Assembly: GCF_025685425.1 (NCBI RefSeq)
Contig: NZ_JAGTAS010000021.1
Location: forward strand, 1 to 64,000
From: Terriglobus albidus
GTDB taxonomy: Bacteria > Acidobacteriota > Terriglobia > Terriglobales > Acidobacteriaceae
Direction: 5' to 3'
Length of the DNA stretch: 64,000 bases
Numbering within the stretch: position 1 is the stretch's first letter; every line of letters begins with the position of its first letter. The notes below the pieces were generated by a model. It did no database searches, was not told the origin of the DNA, and saw only the letters and a program-made list of their open reading frames with translations. Positions 8,134-17,420 of this stretch are shown one piece after another. The translations under genes and the position numbers were made by a program.

Positions 8134-9414
8134 GTGACGGAGCAGCAGCAAAGGTCAGATCGTCAGCATACTGTTATCAGATCGCTCGGGCTTGGGCTGA
8201 TTACAGGGGCGGCTGATGACGACTGTTCCGCCATCGGGACTTATGCCCAGGCAGGAGCGCAACTGGGCTACAAAGCCTTGTGGACTGCACCGGTTACCTT
8301 CCCCATGATGGTGGCGGTGGTCTACCTTTCGGGCAAGCTGGGACAGGTCACCGGGCAAGGACTCTTTAATGTTCTGCGAACTCATTACTCGCACCGGTTT
8401 GTCTACGTGGTGCTTGCAGGGGTAGTGGCAGGGAACACGATTGAAGCCGGGGCTGATATCGGCGGCATGGCTGCAGCGATGGGAATCCTTCTGCATTGGC
8501 CTCAGTGGGTTCTGGTTCTTTGTATTACTGCGGCAACGCTCGTTCTTCAGATATGGGGTTCTTATCGGGTCATCCGCAATATCTTCCGCGTGATCGCCCT
8601 ATCGTTGACCGCCTACATCTTCTCGGCATTTCTGGCTCACCCGCAGGTTGGCGAAGCGGTGCGCGGGACTCTGGTGCCATCGCTTCGCTTCAACAAAGAG
8701 ACGCTTTCCATTCTCGTCGCCATTGTTGGGACATCGCTCTCTGCCTATCTGTACACCTGGCAGTCGAACCAGGAGGTCGAAGAAAAAGAAGAAGCCGGAA
8801 AGCACACCGTTCGCGAGCGCCGGGGCGCATCAGAGGGTGAACTTCGAAGCGGCCTATGGGACGTTGTGTTTGGAATGCTGTTTTCGAATGTCGTTATGTA
8901 CTTCATCATTCTGGCGACGGCCGCGACACTGTATGCCTCAGGGAAGCACGACATCACAACGGCGGCGGAGGCGGCGCAGTCCCTGACGCCATTGGCGGGA
9001 CGTGCCGCTGGTCTGTTGTTTACGCTTGGAATTATCGGTGTCGGATTTCTGGCTATCCCGGTGATGACGACCGGAGCCGCGTACGACATCTGCCAGTCGC
9101 TTGGCTGGAAGAATGGCCTCGCCTATCCGCCTTCCAAAGCAAAGGGATTCTATGGTGTCATTACGGCGCTGACCCTGGTGGCCATGTCTTTGAACTTCCT
9201 CGGGATCAATCCAATGCGGGCGCTGGTCATCTCGGGCATTGTGCAGGGCTTCTCAACGCCTCCCCTGATGATGTTGATCATGATCATGACCAACAAGCCT
9301 TCCATCATGGGAGAGCAGGTGAATGGGCGAGTGGCGAATATCTTTGGGTGGGCAACGACACTTGCAATCTTCTCTGCCAGCGCGGGACTCGTTGTCACCT
9401 GGTTTCTGCAATAG
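8134..9414 (+). CDS. Nramp-like divalent metal transporter (atypical motifs)
   Basis: A 426-residue polytopic protein of the Nramp/MntH superfamily with about eleven hydrophobic segments. In place of the DPGN motif of the first helix it has GAADDDCSAIGTYAQAG (residues 25-41), and the sixth-helix MPH motif is replaced by AIPVMTTGAAYD. Both helices form the metal site in classical Nramp proteins, so the substrate may differ from Mn or Fe. Related DDxSxxGTY proteins are annotated as Nramp family. The start is GTG 8134. It lies 96 bases after the diguanylate cyclase gene and may or may not belong to that operon. Confidence 0.85.
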   Translation: MTEQQQRSDRQHTVIRSLGLGLITGAADDDCSAIGTYAQAGAQLGYKALWTAPVTFPMMVAVVYLSGKLGQVTGQGLFNVLRTHYSHRFVYVVLAGVVAGNTIEAGADIGGMAAAMGILLHWPQWVLVLCITAATLVLQIWGSYRVIRNIFRVIALSLTAYIFSAFLAHPQVGEAVRGTLVPSLRFNKETLSILVAIVGTSLSAYLYTWQSNQEVEEKEEAGKHTVRERRGASEGELRSGLWDVVFGMLFSNVVMYFIILATAATLYASGKHDITTAAEAAQSLTPLAGRAAGLLFTLGIIGVGFLAIPVMTTGAAYDICQSLGWKNGLAYPPSKAKGFYGVITALTLVAMSLNFLGINPMRALVISGIVQGFSTPPLMMLIMIMTNKPSIMGEQVNGRVANIFGWATTLAIFSASAGLVVTWFLQ

Positions 9415-9530
9415 AGATTTCTCCGCTCCGCTACGAAATGACAAAACGAAAGATTCGCCCTTTTGCGCGAATCCAAAAAGCGTGTCCTTCGCGTTGTCAA
9501 CAACCAGCAAAGCTGGCTGCGACCGTTCGC

Positions 9531-11795
9531 TCAGGATGTTTTGTTGCCCGGTGCGACAAGCAGATCCTCGATGCGAACAGGCAGATTTCTGACGCGAATG
9601 CCCGTGGCGTGGTGGACGGCGTTGGTGATGGCGGCAGCGATACCGGCGAGACCGATCTCACCGACGCCACGGGCGCCGAGCGGGTTGAGGTTGAAGTCTG
9701 GGTAATCGAGGAAGGTTACGTCGATGTTGGGGCAGTCGGCGTTAACGGCGACGATGTAGTCCGCAAGGCTGGCGTTGATGGGGCCGCCGGAGCGGTGATC
9801 GTACTCCGTGGCCTCCAGCATGGCCATGCCCACGCCCATCACCACGGCGCCTTCGATCTGGTTGCGTGCGGCACGCGGATTGATCATGCGTCCGGCATCG
9901 ATGACCGTGACGACACGGCTGACATGCAGGCGAGCGATTTCCGGCTGCCAGGTGACCTCGGCGAACTGCGCGCCGAAGCTATGGAAGGAGAACTTCTGGT
10001 TGGGGTCACCGAAAAGGCCTGTGGATTTTCCTGTACCGCTGACGGATCGGACATTGGCCGTTTTGAGAATCTCGGCGAAGGGAACTCCGCCTGAGCTTTG
10101 GCCCTTGATGCGGACCACTCCGTCAACGAACTCAAGCTCATCAACGCTCTTGTCTTTGAAGGGGCAGCCATCCGTTTTGGTAGAGAGCGAGAGCAATTGC
10201 TTGCGCGCCTGCTGCGCGGCCTGCAAAGCGGCCGGCACAACGGAAGCGGTTGCCCAGGATCCACCGCTGATGGGTCCGGGCGGAAGCCCGGAGTCGCCGA
10301 TCACGACATCGATCCGTTGCAGGGGCAGCCCGGTTTCGTGAGCAACCATCTGTGCAACGGCGGTGTAGGTGCCGGTGCCGATGTCCTGCGTACCGCAGGC
10401 GACGCGTGCGGCGCCATCCTGGCGAAGTTCGACGTTCACTTCAGCGTCGGTGCGGGTAGCGATCCAGGTGCATGCCGCAACGCCCCAACCCAGGGTTCTG
10501 CCTTCCGCATCTTTCATGGAGCCAACAGCCGGGTTGCGTTTCGCCCAGCCGAATTTCTCCGCGCCGACGGTGAGGCACTCCTTCAGGTGACGCGAGGAGA
10601 AGGGCTGGCCGGTGCTCTCGTCCTTCTCCGGCTCATTAAGAAGGCGAAGCTGTACGGGATCGATGTTGAGCTTGGTGGCGAGCTCGTCCATGGCGGACTC
10701 AAGCGCATAGAGGCCGGGCACCGCGCCGGGACCGCGCATGGAAGTAGGCGTACCGACGTTACGGCGGACCAGGCCGGAGGTGGCAAGGACATTCGGGCAG
10801 GAATACATGAAGCCCGTGGATTCGGCGCAGCCCTCGTCGTAGTCGTCCAGCATGGAGGTGTGGTTGACGTAGTCGTGCTGGATCGCGAGCAGCTTGCCTG
10901 ACTTGTCCGCGGCGAGCTGGACGCGCTGGTCGATGGCGGGTCGATGGCCGACGCTCTGGAACATCATCGAGCGGCCGACGACAAGCTTGACCGGGCGATT
11001 GAGGTTGCGGGCACTTGCTGCGGCAAGCAGGGCATGCGGCCACGGCCACAGCTTTCCGCCGAAACCGGAGCCGAGGAAGCGAGTGATCACCTGCACATTT
11101 TCCGGAGGAACGCCAAGCATGGCGGCCATAACATCGCGATGATTCACGACCGCCTGCGAGGTCTCGTAAAGGGTGAACTTGCCATCCTTGTAGACCGCTA
11201 CCGATGCGTGCAGCTCGATCGGGTTATGCGTCTCGGTTGGAGTGGAGTAGACGGCATCATGCTTATAAGCCGCGCCGGCCAGAGCCGCGGCGGTGTCGCC
11301 GCGCTTGGTCACTTCCTTTAGTTTGCCCGCGATCGTCGGAGTGTCGAGAAGCTTATCGCTGGTATCGTGCGGTGTCTTGTTATAAGTGACCTTTACCGCC
11401 TCCGCTGCGGCGCGCGCCTGTTCCACCGTGTGTGCGATGGCGACGGCGACGTACTGACCGTAGTAACGGACGATCTCATCTTCGAGCGGAGGGCGCCGCT
11501 CGTCCAGAATCATGCTGAACCCTGCCGACGGTGGTGTGCGATAGAGAGGGCCAATGTTCTTGTGGGTGTAGATGGCCAGAACGCCGGGCATCTTTTCCGC
11601 GGAAGATGAGTCGATGCCGCTGATGGTTCCGCTGGCGATTGTTGCAGTGACCGGCCACGCGTAAACCAGACCGGGGAAGTGATGGTCAGAGGAGTACATG
11701 GCCGTGCCGGTGGTCTTCAGCGGTCCATCGATGCGCGGCGTGGGTACACCGACGATCTTGCTCTCAGTAATGGGTTGCGGCGTCTGCTGTTCCAT
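9531..11795 (-). CDS. paoC: Aldehyde oxidoreductase, molybdenum-binding subunit (PaoC-like)
   Basis: A 754-residue catalytic subunit of the xanthine dehydrogenase/aldehyde oxidase family. It has the a/b hammerhead domain near the N-terminus and the large molybdopterin-binding domain, with GSGFGGK in the cofactor region and GARGVGEIGLAG near the C-terminus containing the catalytic glutamate. By analogy to PaoABC it oxidises aromatic or other aldehydes in the periplasm with molybdopterin cytosine dinucleotide. It is the last gene of a three-gene minus-strand operon in the order paoA-paoB-paoC. No PaoD/XdhC-type maturation gene is seen next to it, so cofactor insertion must be encoded elsewhere. 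Confidence 0.9.
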   Translation of the reverse strand: MEQQTPQPITESKIVGVPTPRIDGPLKTTGTAMYSSDHHFPGLVYAWPVTATIASGTISGIDSSSAEKMPGVLAIYTHKNIGPLYRTPPSAGFSMILDERRPPLEDEIVRYYGQYVAVAIAHTVEQARAAAEAVKVTYNKTPHDTSDKLLDTPTIAGKLKEVTKRGDTAAALAGAAYKHDAVYSTPTETHNPIELHASVAVYKDGKFTLYETSQAVVNHRDVMAAMLGVPPENVQVITRFLGSGFGGKLWPWPHALLAAASARNLNRPVKLVVGRSMMFQSVGHRPAIDQRVQLAADKSGKLLAIQHDYVNHTSMLDDYDEGCAESTGFMYSCPNVLATSGLVRRNVGTPTSMRGPGAVPGLYALESAMDELATKLNIDPVQLRLLNEPEKDESTGQPFSSRHLKECLTVGAEKFGWAKRNPAVGSMKDAEGRTLGWGVAACTWIATRTDAEVNVELRQDGAARVACGTQDIGTGTYTAVAQMVAHETGLPLQRIDVVIGDSGLPPGPISGGSWATASVVPAALQAAQQARKQLLSLSTKTDGCPFKDKSVDELEFVDGVVRIKGQSSGGVPFAEILKTANVRSVSGTGKSTGLFGDPNQKFSFHSFGAQFAEVTWQPEIARLHVSRVVTVIDAGRMINPRAARNQIEGAVVMGVGMAMLEATEYDHRSGGPINASLADYIVAVNADCPNIDVTFLDYPDFNLNPLGARGVGEIGLAGIAAAITNAVHHATGIRVRNLPVRIEDLLVAPGNKTS

Positions 11796-11806
11796 CGGGT
11801 TCCTCC

Positions 11807-12811
11807 TTATGCCTGGCGGGTAACTTCGGCGAGTGCGTGGGTGAGGCAGCGTTTTGCAAGCTCTACCTTGAACCCGTTCTGCGACTGTGGGCGAGCCCCG
11901 TGCAATGCAGCTTCAGCCGCCGTGCGGAAGTTGGCCGGTGTTGCCACTTTGCCCTGTAGTGCTTTCTCCGCTTCATGGCTACGCCACGGTACGGTACCGA
12001 CACCGCCCATGGCGACACGGACGAAGTCGATGCGGCCGCCGCTCTGTTTGATCACGACGGCAGCGGAGGCGAGGGCGAACTCGTAGGAGGTGCGATCACG
12101 AAGCTTGAGATAGTAGCTCTTCGCGCCCGAGGGCAAAGCTGGAATGGTGATGTGAGTGACGAGGTCGCCGGGCTCGAGAACCGTCTCTCGTTCAGGAGTA
12201 TTGCCGGGCAGCAGATAGAACTGCGCGATGGGAATGGTGTGCTCGCCCTTTGCTCCGGTGACGTGGATGGTGGCGTCCAGCGCGGCCAGGGCGACGTTCT
12301 GATCAGAGGGGTTGGAGGCGATGCATTTATCGCTGGTTCCGAGGATCGCCATTATGCGGTTATGACCGCCAATGGCAGAGCAACCGGTGCCGGGTTGGCG
12401 TTTGTTACAGCCGTAGGCGGTGTCGCGATAGTAGACGCAGCGTGTCTTCTGCAGCAGGTTGCCGGCGGTAGTGGCCATGTTGCGAAGCTGGGTGGAGGCT
12501 CCGCTGAGAATGGCGAGGGAGAGCACCGGGAACTGGGTCTTTACTGTGTCGTGATAGGCAACGTCAGTGTTGCGGGCGAGCGCGCCGATCTTCAGGCCGC
12601 CGTTCGCGGCGGGCTCGATGGCGGTGAGATTGAGTCCGTTGATGTCGACGAGCTTCGCCGGGGTCTCGACATTCAGCTTCATGTAGTCGATGAGGTTAGT
12701 GCCGCCGGCGATGTAACGGACAGACGCGCCCTGTTGCGCGGTGGGGGAAGAGGACTGAGCTTTGACCGCGTCCTGAATGCTATCGACAGAGATGAGATCG
12801 AAGGGATGCAT
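11807..12811 (-). CDS. paoB: Aldehyde oxidoreductase, FAD-binding subunit (PaoB-like)
   Basis: A 334-residue FAD-binding subunit. YIAGGTNLIDYMKLN is the FAD-binding loop, and the middle contains TRCVYYRDTAYGCNKR followed by PGTGCSA, the cysteine-rich insertion that holds an extra [4Fe-4S] cluster in PaoB and related proteins. It passes electrons from the molybdenum centre through the 2Fe-2S subunit to FAD. It lies 11 bases upstream of the large subunit and 13 bases after the small subunit, a tight operon. Confidence 0.9.
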   Translation of the reverse strand: MHPFDLISVDSIQDAVKAQSSSPTAQQGASVRYIAGGTNLIDYMKLNVETPAKLVDINGLNLTAIEPAANGGLKIGALARNTDVAYHDTVKTQFPVLSLAILSGASTQLRNMATTAGNLLQKTRCVYYRDTAYGCNKRQPGTGCSAIGGHNRIMAILGTSDKCIASNPSDQNVALAALDATIHVTGAKGEHTIPIAQFYLLPGNTPERETVLEPGDLVTHITIPALPSGAKSYYLKLRDRTSYEFALASAAVVIKQSGGRIDFVRVAMGGVGTVPWRSHEAEKALQGKVATPANFRTAAEAALHGARPQSQNGFKVELAKRCLTHALAEVTRQA

Positions 12812-12824
12812 GCCTGGTTCCTCC

Positions 12825-13481
12825 TTATGCGTGGCGCCGGACGGACTGTACGGCCGCGACGATGTTGGGGTAAGCGCCGCAGCGGCAGATGTTGCCGCTG
12901 AGTGCCTCCTTCACGTCGGTGTCGGCATCGCCCCAGGGTTCGTGCAACATGGCCACGGCGGACATGATCTGTCCGCTGGTGCAGTAGCCGCATTGATAGC
13001 CATCGTGCTCGACGAAAGCAGCCTGCATGGGGTGCATCTTCTCCGGTGTGCCCAAGCCCTCGATCGTAGTGATCTCAGCTTTCTGGTGCATGGCGGCAAG
13101 CAGAAGACAGCTATTCGCGCGGCGGCCGTCGACGTGGACCGTGCATGCACCACACTGGCCGTGGTCGCAGCCCTTCTTGGTGCCAGTCAGATGCAGTGTC
13201 TCGCGCAGGGTGTCGAGCACGGTGGCGCGGGGATCGATTCGGAGTTGATGGGTTTCTCCGTTCACCTTGAGGGTGATGGGAATGGTTCCTGGAATCTCGG
13301 GCATGGCGGCTGGGTCGCCCGACGGCTGAGGCCGCTCGGGTTCCGCAGATGCAACCACGGGAGCGACGGTTGCCGCAGCAGTGGCAACGCCCATGGCGCC
13401 CGCGCGCGAGAGGAAAGAACGCCGGCTGAGTTTTTCAAGTGAGGTAAGGGGTTTGGATGCGTCATCGGTGTGCTCTGCCAT
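12825..13481 (-). CDS. paoA: Aldehyde oxidoreductase, 2Fe-2S subunit with Tat signal (PaoA-like)
   Basis: A 218-residue iron-sulfur subunit. The N-terminus has a twin-arginine signal, LSRRSFLSRAGAMGVA, so the assembled complex is exported folded to the periplasm. The ferredoxin-type cluster is in GCDHGQCGACTVHVDG, and the second cluster uses QCGYCTSGQIM and GNICRCGAYPNI. It is the first gene of the operon; the promoter should lie in the 270 bases between 13482 and 13753, where no conserved element was recognised. Confidence 0.93.
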   Translation of the reverse strand: MAEHTDDASKPLTSLEKLSRRSFLSRAGAMGVATAAATVAPVVASAEPERPQPSGDPAAMPEIPGTIPITLKVNGETHQLRIDPRATVLDTLRETLHLTGTKKGCDHGQCGACTVHVDGRRANSCLLLAAMHQKAEITTIEGLGTPEKMHPMQAAFVEHDGYQCGYCTSGQIMSAVAMLHEPWGDADTDVKEALSGNICRCGAYPNIVAAVQSVRRHA

Positions 13482-13753
13482 CGTGTGCCTCCTTGGGTGT
13501 AATCGTACGGATGGATTCCGCGAACGTATGCTGGACGCCGAGGGAACAGCAGCGACGGCGAGAGCCTCTGCGACGGAAGCCCTTCCTGAACACCGACGAC
13601 GTACGCGGAGGAACTTTGAGCTGCACCCAGATAGATGCCGTTAAAGTCTCCCAGGGATCGAGGCTATGCCAGAAAAAGCGAAGAGTGTTATCCCGATTCT
13701 GCCGTTTCTTTGCCTATTTCTCCGAGGCAGAGCCGTGACCAAGAGCAGTGCTC

Positions 13754-16477
13754 CTACTCGTAACGCAGAGCCTCCATGGGACTGATGCGGGCTGCGCGGC
13801 GGGCGGGTAACCAGGCCGCGGGCAGGGCGATGGCAAGCAGGGCAACAATGGCCAGCAACAGGCTTAGCGGTTCGGTCGGCTTCAGGCCGTAGAGCAGGCT
13901 CTGCACAAGCTGATTCGTGGCGAGTGTGAGTGCACCTCCCAAGGCGATGCCGGAGACAACGAGCAGGACGATCTCGCGCATGATCATCCAGCCGACGCTG
14001 GAGCGCGCGGCGCCCAGAGCCATGCGGATACCGATCTCGTTGGTGCGGCGGCTGACGAGATAGCTCATCAGGCCGTAGATACCGATGGCGGAGAGAAAGA
14101 CGGCCAGAAGAGCGAAGAAGGTTGAGAGCTGGGCAACAAGGGTCTGGTTGGTGATGCTGCGTTCGATCACGCGGTCGAGCGTGGTGACGCGATTGATGGG
14201 AATGTTGCGGTTGATGGAGTGAATCGTGTTCTGGACATCTTTGGAGACGGCGCCGAACTCACCGGTGTAACGCACGGCGAGTGTGCCGTAGCCCCACGGG
14301 TGTTGAGGATTGGGGATGTAATCGATGTATTGATGGTGCTCCTGCAAATTGCCGAATTTCACATCTTTTACTACGCCGATCACTTCGTGATCGTTTCTGG
14401 GGCCGGGATCTTTCCCGATGTAGATGTGACGGCCGATGGGATTGACGCCCGGGGGGAAGAGATCGCGGACCATGCTCTCACTCAGGATGATGACCTTGTG
14501 CGAGGTCGCGGTGTCCTGCGGGCCGAAGCTGCGGCCTGCGAGCACCCGGATCTGCATGGTATTGAAGTAACCGTTGCTGATTACATTGTGCTTGATGTTG
14601 ACCGCGTCGTTGTAAGCGGTTCCCGGGATATTGATTGAGGTGTTCCAACTGCCCTGATGAAACGTGAAGGAGGCAAAGCCGGCGCCGTGTACTCCGGGCA
14701 AAGCGGCGACGCGCTCCTCAATCTCAGAGAACATCGCGACCATCCGCGGGTCTTCGCCCTTGAGGCCGAGGACCGAGGAATCCATGTTGATCAGCATCAC
14801 ACCGTTGCGGGGGAAGCCGGTATCGACGTGTGTGAGATTGACGAGGCTGCGAAGAAAGAGCACAGAGGCGATGGCAAGCACGAAAGAGATAGCGACCTGC
14901 GTGACGATGAGGACCTTACCAAGGACGTTGCGCGTGGCAACGTTGGCGTTGCTGCGACCATCTTTGAGCGCTCCGGTCACTTCGGCATGCGACGCGCGCA
15001 GTGCAGGCACGATGCCGAAGAGCACTGCTGTACCGACGGTGACGGCCAGCGAGAAGCCAAGCAAGGGCAGATTGAGCGAGACATCGATGGGGATAAGGTC
15101 CGCGTCAGGACCGCCGGAGATCATACGCAGCAACATGCGGTCGGCCACCACGGCAAAGGCGATGCTGAGCAGGCCGCCTGCAAGTGCGAGGATGAGGCTT
15201 TCGGTAAGGAGCTGACGAACCAGGCGCAGACGCTGCGCTCCGAGAGCCTGACGTACCGCGAACTCGCGGGCACGTGCGGTGGAACGCGCGAGAAGAAGAT
15301 TGGCGATATTGGCGCATGCGATCAGCAGCACCAGCGCGGTGACGCCCATCAGGAGCTTCAACGGGTCGGAGAACTGGTGACGAAGCCCGGAGATACCAGT
15401 GGCGATCGGTGTGATCGCAACATGGGCCTGCTGTAGGTGTGACAGATTGTAGTCATTGAGTCTGGCGTCTGGAAAGCCGCGAGTGATCTGCTGATAGAGG
15501 ACGTTGATCTCGGCTTCAGCCCGCGCGTGTGTGACTCCGGGTTTTAAACGGCCGAAGATGAGGTTTGATTGATAGAAGTTGTCTTTGTAGCCGTTGTAAT
15601 GAGCGGGCAACGACTTCATCATTGCCATCGGTATCCACATATCGGGCGCATGGCCGACGGTGATGCCGAAGAAGCCGGGAGGAGCGACGCCGATGATGGT
15701 GAAGGTTGTATCGGCAAATTTGACGGTGTGGTTGAGGACGTCGGGCGATCCGGCAAGGGCGGTCTGCCAGAAGGCGTAGCTGATGACGGTGACGGGATGT
15801 GCGCCTTCGGTGTTGTCGTCGTCGGCGGTGAAGAGCCGGCCAACGACGGGTTCTACACCGAGAGTGGAGAAGAAACTGCCGGAGACAAGGTCGGGAGAGA
15901 GGTTCTCCATCTGATCGCGGTGATCGATGGTGCCGTGAGCTTCGCCGTTGAAGCTGAGGACAGTGGCGATCTCACAGAAGACGGTATTCTTGGCGCGGAG
16001 CTGGGAGAAGAAGGGATAGGAGTAGAGAGTCGTGGACCCGTACCGGTCGGTAACTCCGTCTTCGTCACCATCTCCCAGAATGAAAAGCTGCGAAGGAGCT
16101 TTGACGGGCAGCGAGCGCAGCACGATGGCGTCGAGAAAGCTGAAGATCGCGGTATTGGCGCCGATACCGAGAGCCAGCGAGAGCAGGGCGACGCAGGTCA
16201 GACCAGGAGAGCGCAGCAGGGAGCGCAGGCCGTAGAGCGTGTCCTGCACGAAGGATTCGAGCCAACCCCATCCCCAGGCGGCGAAGCTTCGTTCGCGCAG
16301 ATTAGTGTTGTTTCCAAAGCGCCGGCGGGCTTCGCGATGTGCCTGCTCGGGGGCAAGACCTGTGGCGACCTGCTGCTGCTCACGCAGCTCAAGGTGGAGA
16401 CGCATCTCCTCTTCGAGGTCGGCGTTAAAGCGGGAGCGATGGAAGAGCATGCTGAGGCGGCGGAGAAGCTGGCGCAT
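13754..16477 (-). CDS. ADOP-type permease (MacB-like periplasmic core, FtsX domains)
   Basis: A 907-residue orphan permease, second in the window. The layout matches the gene at 838-3690: an N-terminal soluble helical segment (RSRFNADLEEEMRLHLELRE), first transmembrane helix at SLALGIGANTAIFSFLDA, two MacB-like periplasmic parts and two FtsX blocks, ending LPARRAARISPMEALRYE. No ATPase domain is present. ATG 16477 is preferred because AAGGAG precedes it at good spacing; a GTG at 16504 is possible. It follows its padR by 29 bases on the minus strand and is probably repressed with it. The transported substrate, if any, is unknown. Confidence 0.9.
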   Translation of the reverse strand: MRQLLRRLSMLFHRSRFNADLEEEMRLHLELREQQQVATGLAPEQAHREARRRFGNNTNLRERSFAAWGWGWLESFVQDTLYGLRSLLRSPGLTCVALLSLALGIGANTAIFSFLDAIVLRSLPVKAPSQLFILGDGDEDGVTDRYGSTTLYSYPFFSQLRAKNTVFCEIATVLSFNGEAHGTIDHRDQMENLSPDLVSGSFFSTLGVEPVVGRLFTADDDNTEGAHPVTVISYAFWQTALAGSPDVLNHTVKFADTTFTIIGVAPPGFFGITVGHAPDMWIPMAMMKSLPAHYNGYKDNFYQSNLIFGRLKPGVTHARAEAEINVLYQQITRGFPDARLNDYNLSHLQQAHVAITPIATGISGLRHQFSDPLKLLMGVTALVLLIACANIANLLLARSTARAREFAVRQALGAQRLRLVRQLLTESLILALAGGLLSIAFAVVADRMLLRMISGGPDADLIPIDVSLNLPLLGFSLAVTVGTAVLFGIVPALRASHAEVTGALKDGRSNANVATRNVLGKVLIVTQVAISFVLAIASVLFLRSLVNLTHVDTGFPRNGVMLINMDSSVLGLKGEDPRMVAMFSEIEERVAALPGVHGAGFASFTFHQGSWNTSINIPGTAYNDAVNIKHNVISNGYFNTMQIRVLAGRSFGPQDTATSHKVIILSESMVRDLFPPGVNPIGRHIYIGKDPGPRNDHEVIGVVKDVKFGNLQEHHQYIDYIPNPQHPWGYGTLAVRYTGEFGAVSKDVQNTIHSINRNIPINRVTTLDRVIERSITNQTLVAQLSTFFALLAVFLSAIGIYGLMSYLVSRRTNEIGIRMALGAARSSVGWMIMREIVLLVVSGIALGGALTLATNQLVQSLLYGLKPTEPLSLLLAIVALLAIALPAAWLPARRAARISPMEALRYE

Positions 16478-16506
16478 GGTGGTCTCCTTGCGAGGAAGAG
16501 GCACAA

Positions 16507-16836
16507 TCAGGCCGGTTGCAGCACGGCAGTAATTGCACCGTAGATGCGGTGAAAGTGCGAGAGCTCAGCGGTGAGCTGTTTGCGGCCCGCGGCAGTGAGC
16601 CGGTAGTAGCGTGCGCGACGATTGCCGGCGGTCGTACCCCACTCGGCGGAGACCCATCCCTGAACCAGAAGCCGCTGCAGTGCGGGATACAGGGAGCCTT
16701 CTTCCACCTGCAGCACATCGCCGGAGGCATGCAGGATCGACTCGGCGATCTCATAGCCATGCAATTCGCCGTGGCGCGAAAGTGTGTTGAGGATCAGGAG
16801 GGAAAGAGATCCGGGGGGAATGTCGTTGGGCTTCAC
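16507..16836 (-). CDS. PadR family transcriptional regulator
   Basis: A 109-residue PadR protein with the family features SLSLLILNTLSRHGELHGYEI-type N-terminal helices, EEGSLYPALQRL, and NRRARYYRLTAAGRKQL in the wing. It differs considerably from the PadR at 466-804, and the operators in front of it also differ in half-site sequence. RBS AAGGAG lies at 16843-16848. It is transcribed together with the ADOP permease downstream and probably represses that unit through the two palindromes at 16851-16903. Confidence 0.93.
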   Translation of the reverse strand: MKPNDIPPGSLSLLILNTLSRHGELHGYEIAESILHASGDVLQVEEGSLYPALQRLLVQGWVSAEWGTTAGNRRARYYRLTAAGRKQLTAELSHFHRIYGAITAVLQPA

Positions 16837-16850
16837 GAAATGCTCCTTGT

Positions 16851-16871
16851 TGCCATAGACAAGCTATGGCA
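16851..16871. promoter_or_regulatory. Putative PadR operator, proximal
   Basis: Perfect palindrome TGCCATAG-N5-CTATGGCA (8-5-8), just ahead of the ribosome binding site of the minus-strand padR. It shares the 8-5-8 geometry and an inner TAG-N5-CTA core with the operators at 401-456, but the outer bases differ. Confidence 0.6.
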
Positions 16872-16882
16872 GTAAGGATGAA

Positions 16883-16903
16883 TGACATAGGCTGTCTATG
16901 TCA
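16883..16903. promoter_or_regulatory. Putative PadR operator, distal
   Basis: Perfect palindrome TGACATAG-N5-CTATGTCA (8-5-8), 32 bp from the proximal site. The near three-turn spacing places both sites on the same face of the helix and fits two dimers binding side by side. The role is inferred from geometry and position. Confidence 0.6.
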
Positions 16904-16943
16904 ACCCCAGTTCCAGGCAAAACATTCGAGCGAAGCTCCAATC

Positions 16944-17400
16944 GGTGGGAGCCGTGGGCTTCAGCCGACTCCTTAAGACATTCGGACCTTCGATGCGAAA
17001 TGGTTGCGCGTATGCGCAACGGATGATTCAGCAATCCACAGAACCTTCCATCGCTGTTAGGTCGTATTTCTTACCAATTTCACGGATGGTATTGCTTAAG
17101 GGTACGGCTTCAGCCGTGCCGTAAAAAGCCCCGCAATATGCCGGCTTTAGCCGCTGAGGGCAAATTTTATTGGAACCTGACCTCAGCGGCTGAAGCCGCC
17201 GTCTTTATGGCCTCTATATGGGACGGCTGAAGCCGTCCCCTTAAGCAAGGCATTCGCACCTCCGGTGCGAAACGGTTGCGCGTACGCGTGACGGATGATT
17301 CAGCAATCTCCAGAACCTCTCCATCGCTGTTAGGTCGTACTTCTTATCAATTTCACGGATGGTTTTGCTCAAGGCACGGCTGAAGCCCGCTTCTCCCACC
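16944..17400. repeat. Composite repeat block with terminal inverted repeats and an internal ~154-bp direct duplication
   Basis: The block starts with GGTGGGAGCCGTGGGCTTCAG and ends with the inverted counterpart (CGGCTGAAGCCC...CTCCCACC, 17377-17400). Inside, a ~154-bp segment at about 16970-17121 recurs with roughly 85-90 percent identity at 17237-17390. Several smaller palindromes built on GGCTTCAGCC / CCGCTGAGG lie between. A related element with the same ends is at 50496-50614. No gene is seen in 16904-17420. Confidence 0.65.
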
Positions 17401-17420
17401 CATTTCGCAATCGGTGGCGG

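Noticed and set aside
10098-10901. Long plus-strand frame over paoC
   Set aside because: Antisense shadow of a GC-rich real gene with molybdopterin-binding motifs.
14657-16543. Long plus-strand frames over the second ADOP gene
   Set aside because: Antisense to a recognisable permease; no ribosome binding sites or domains.
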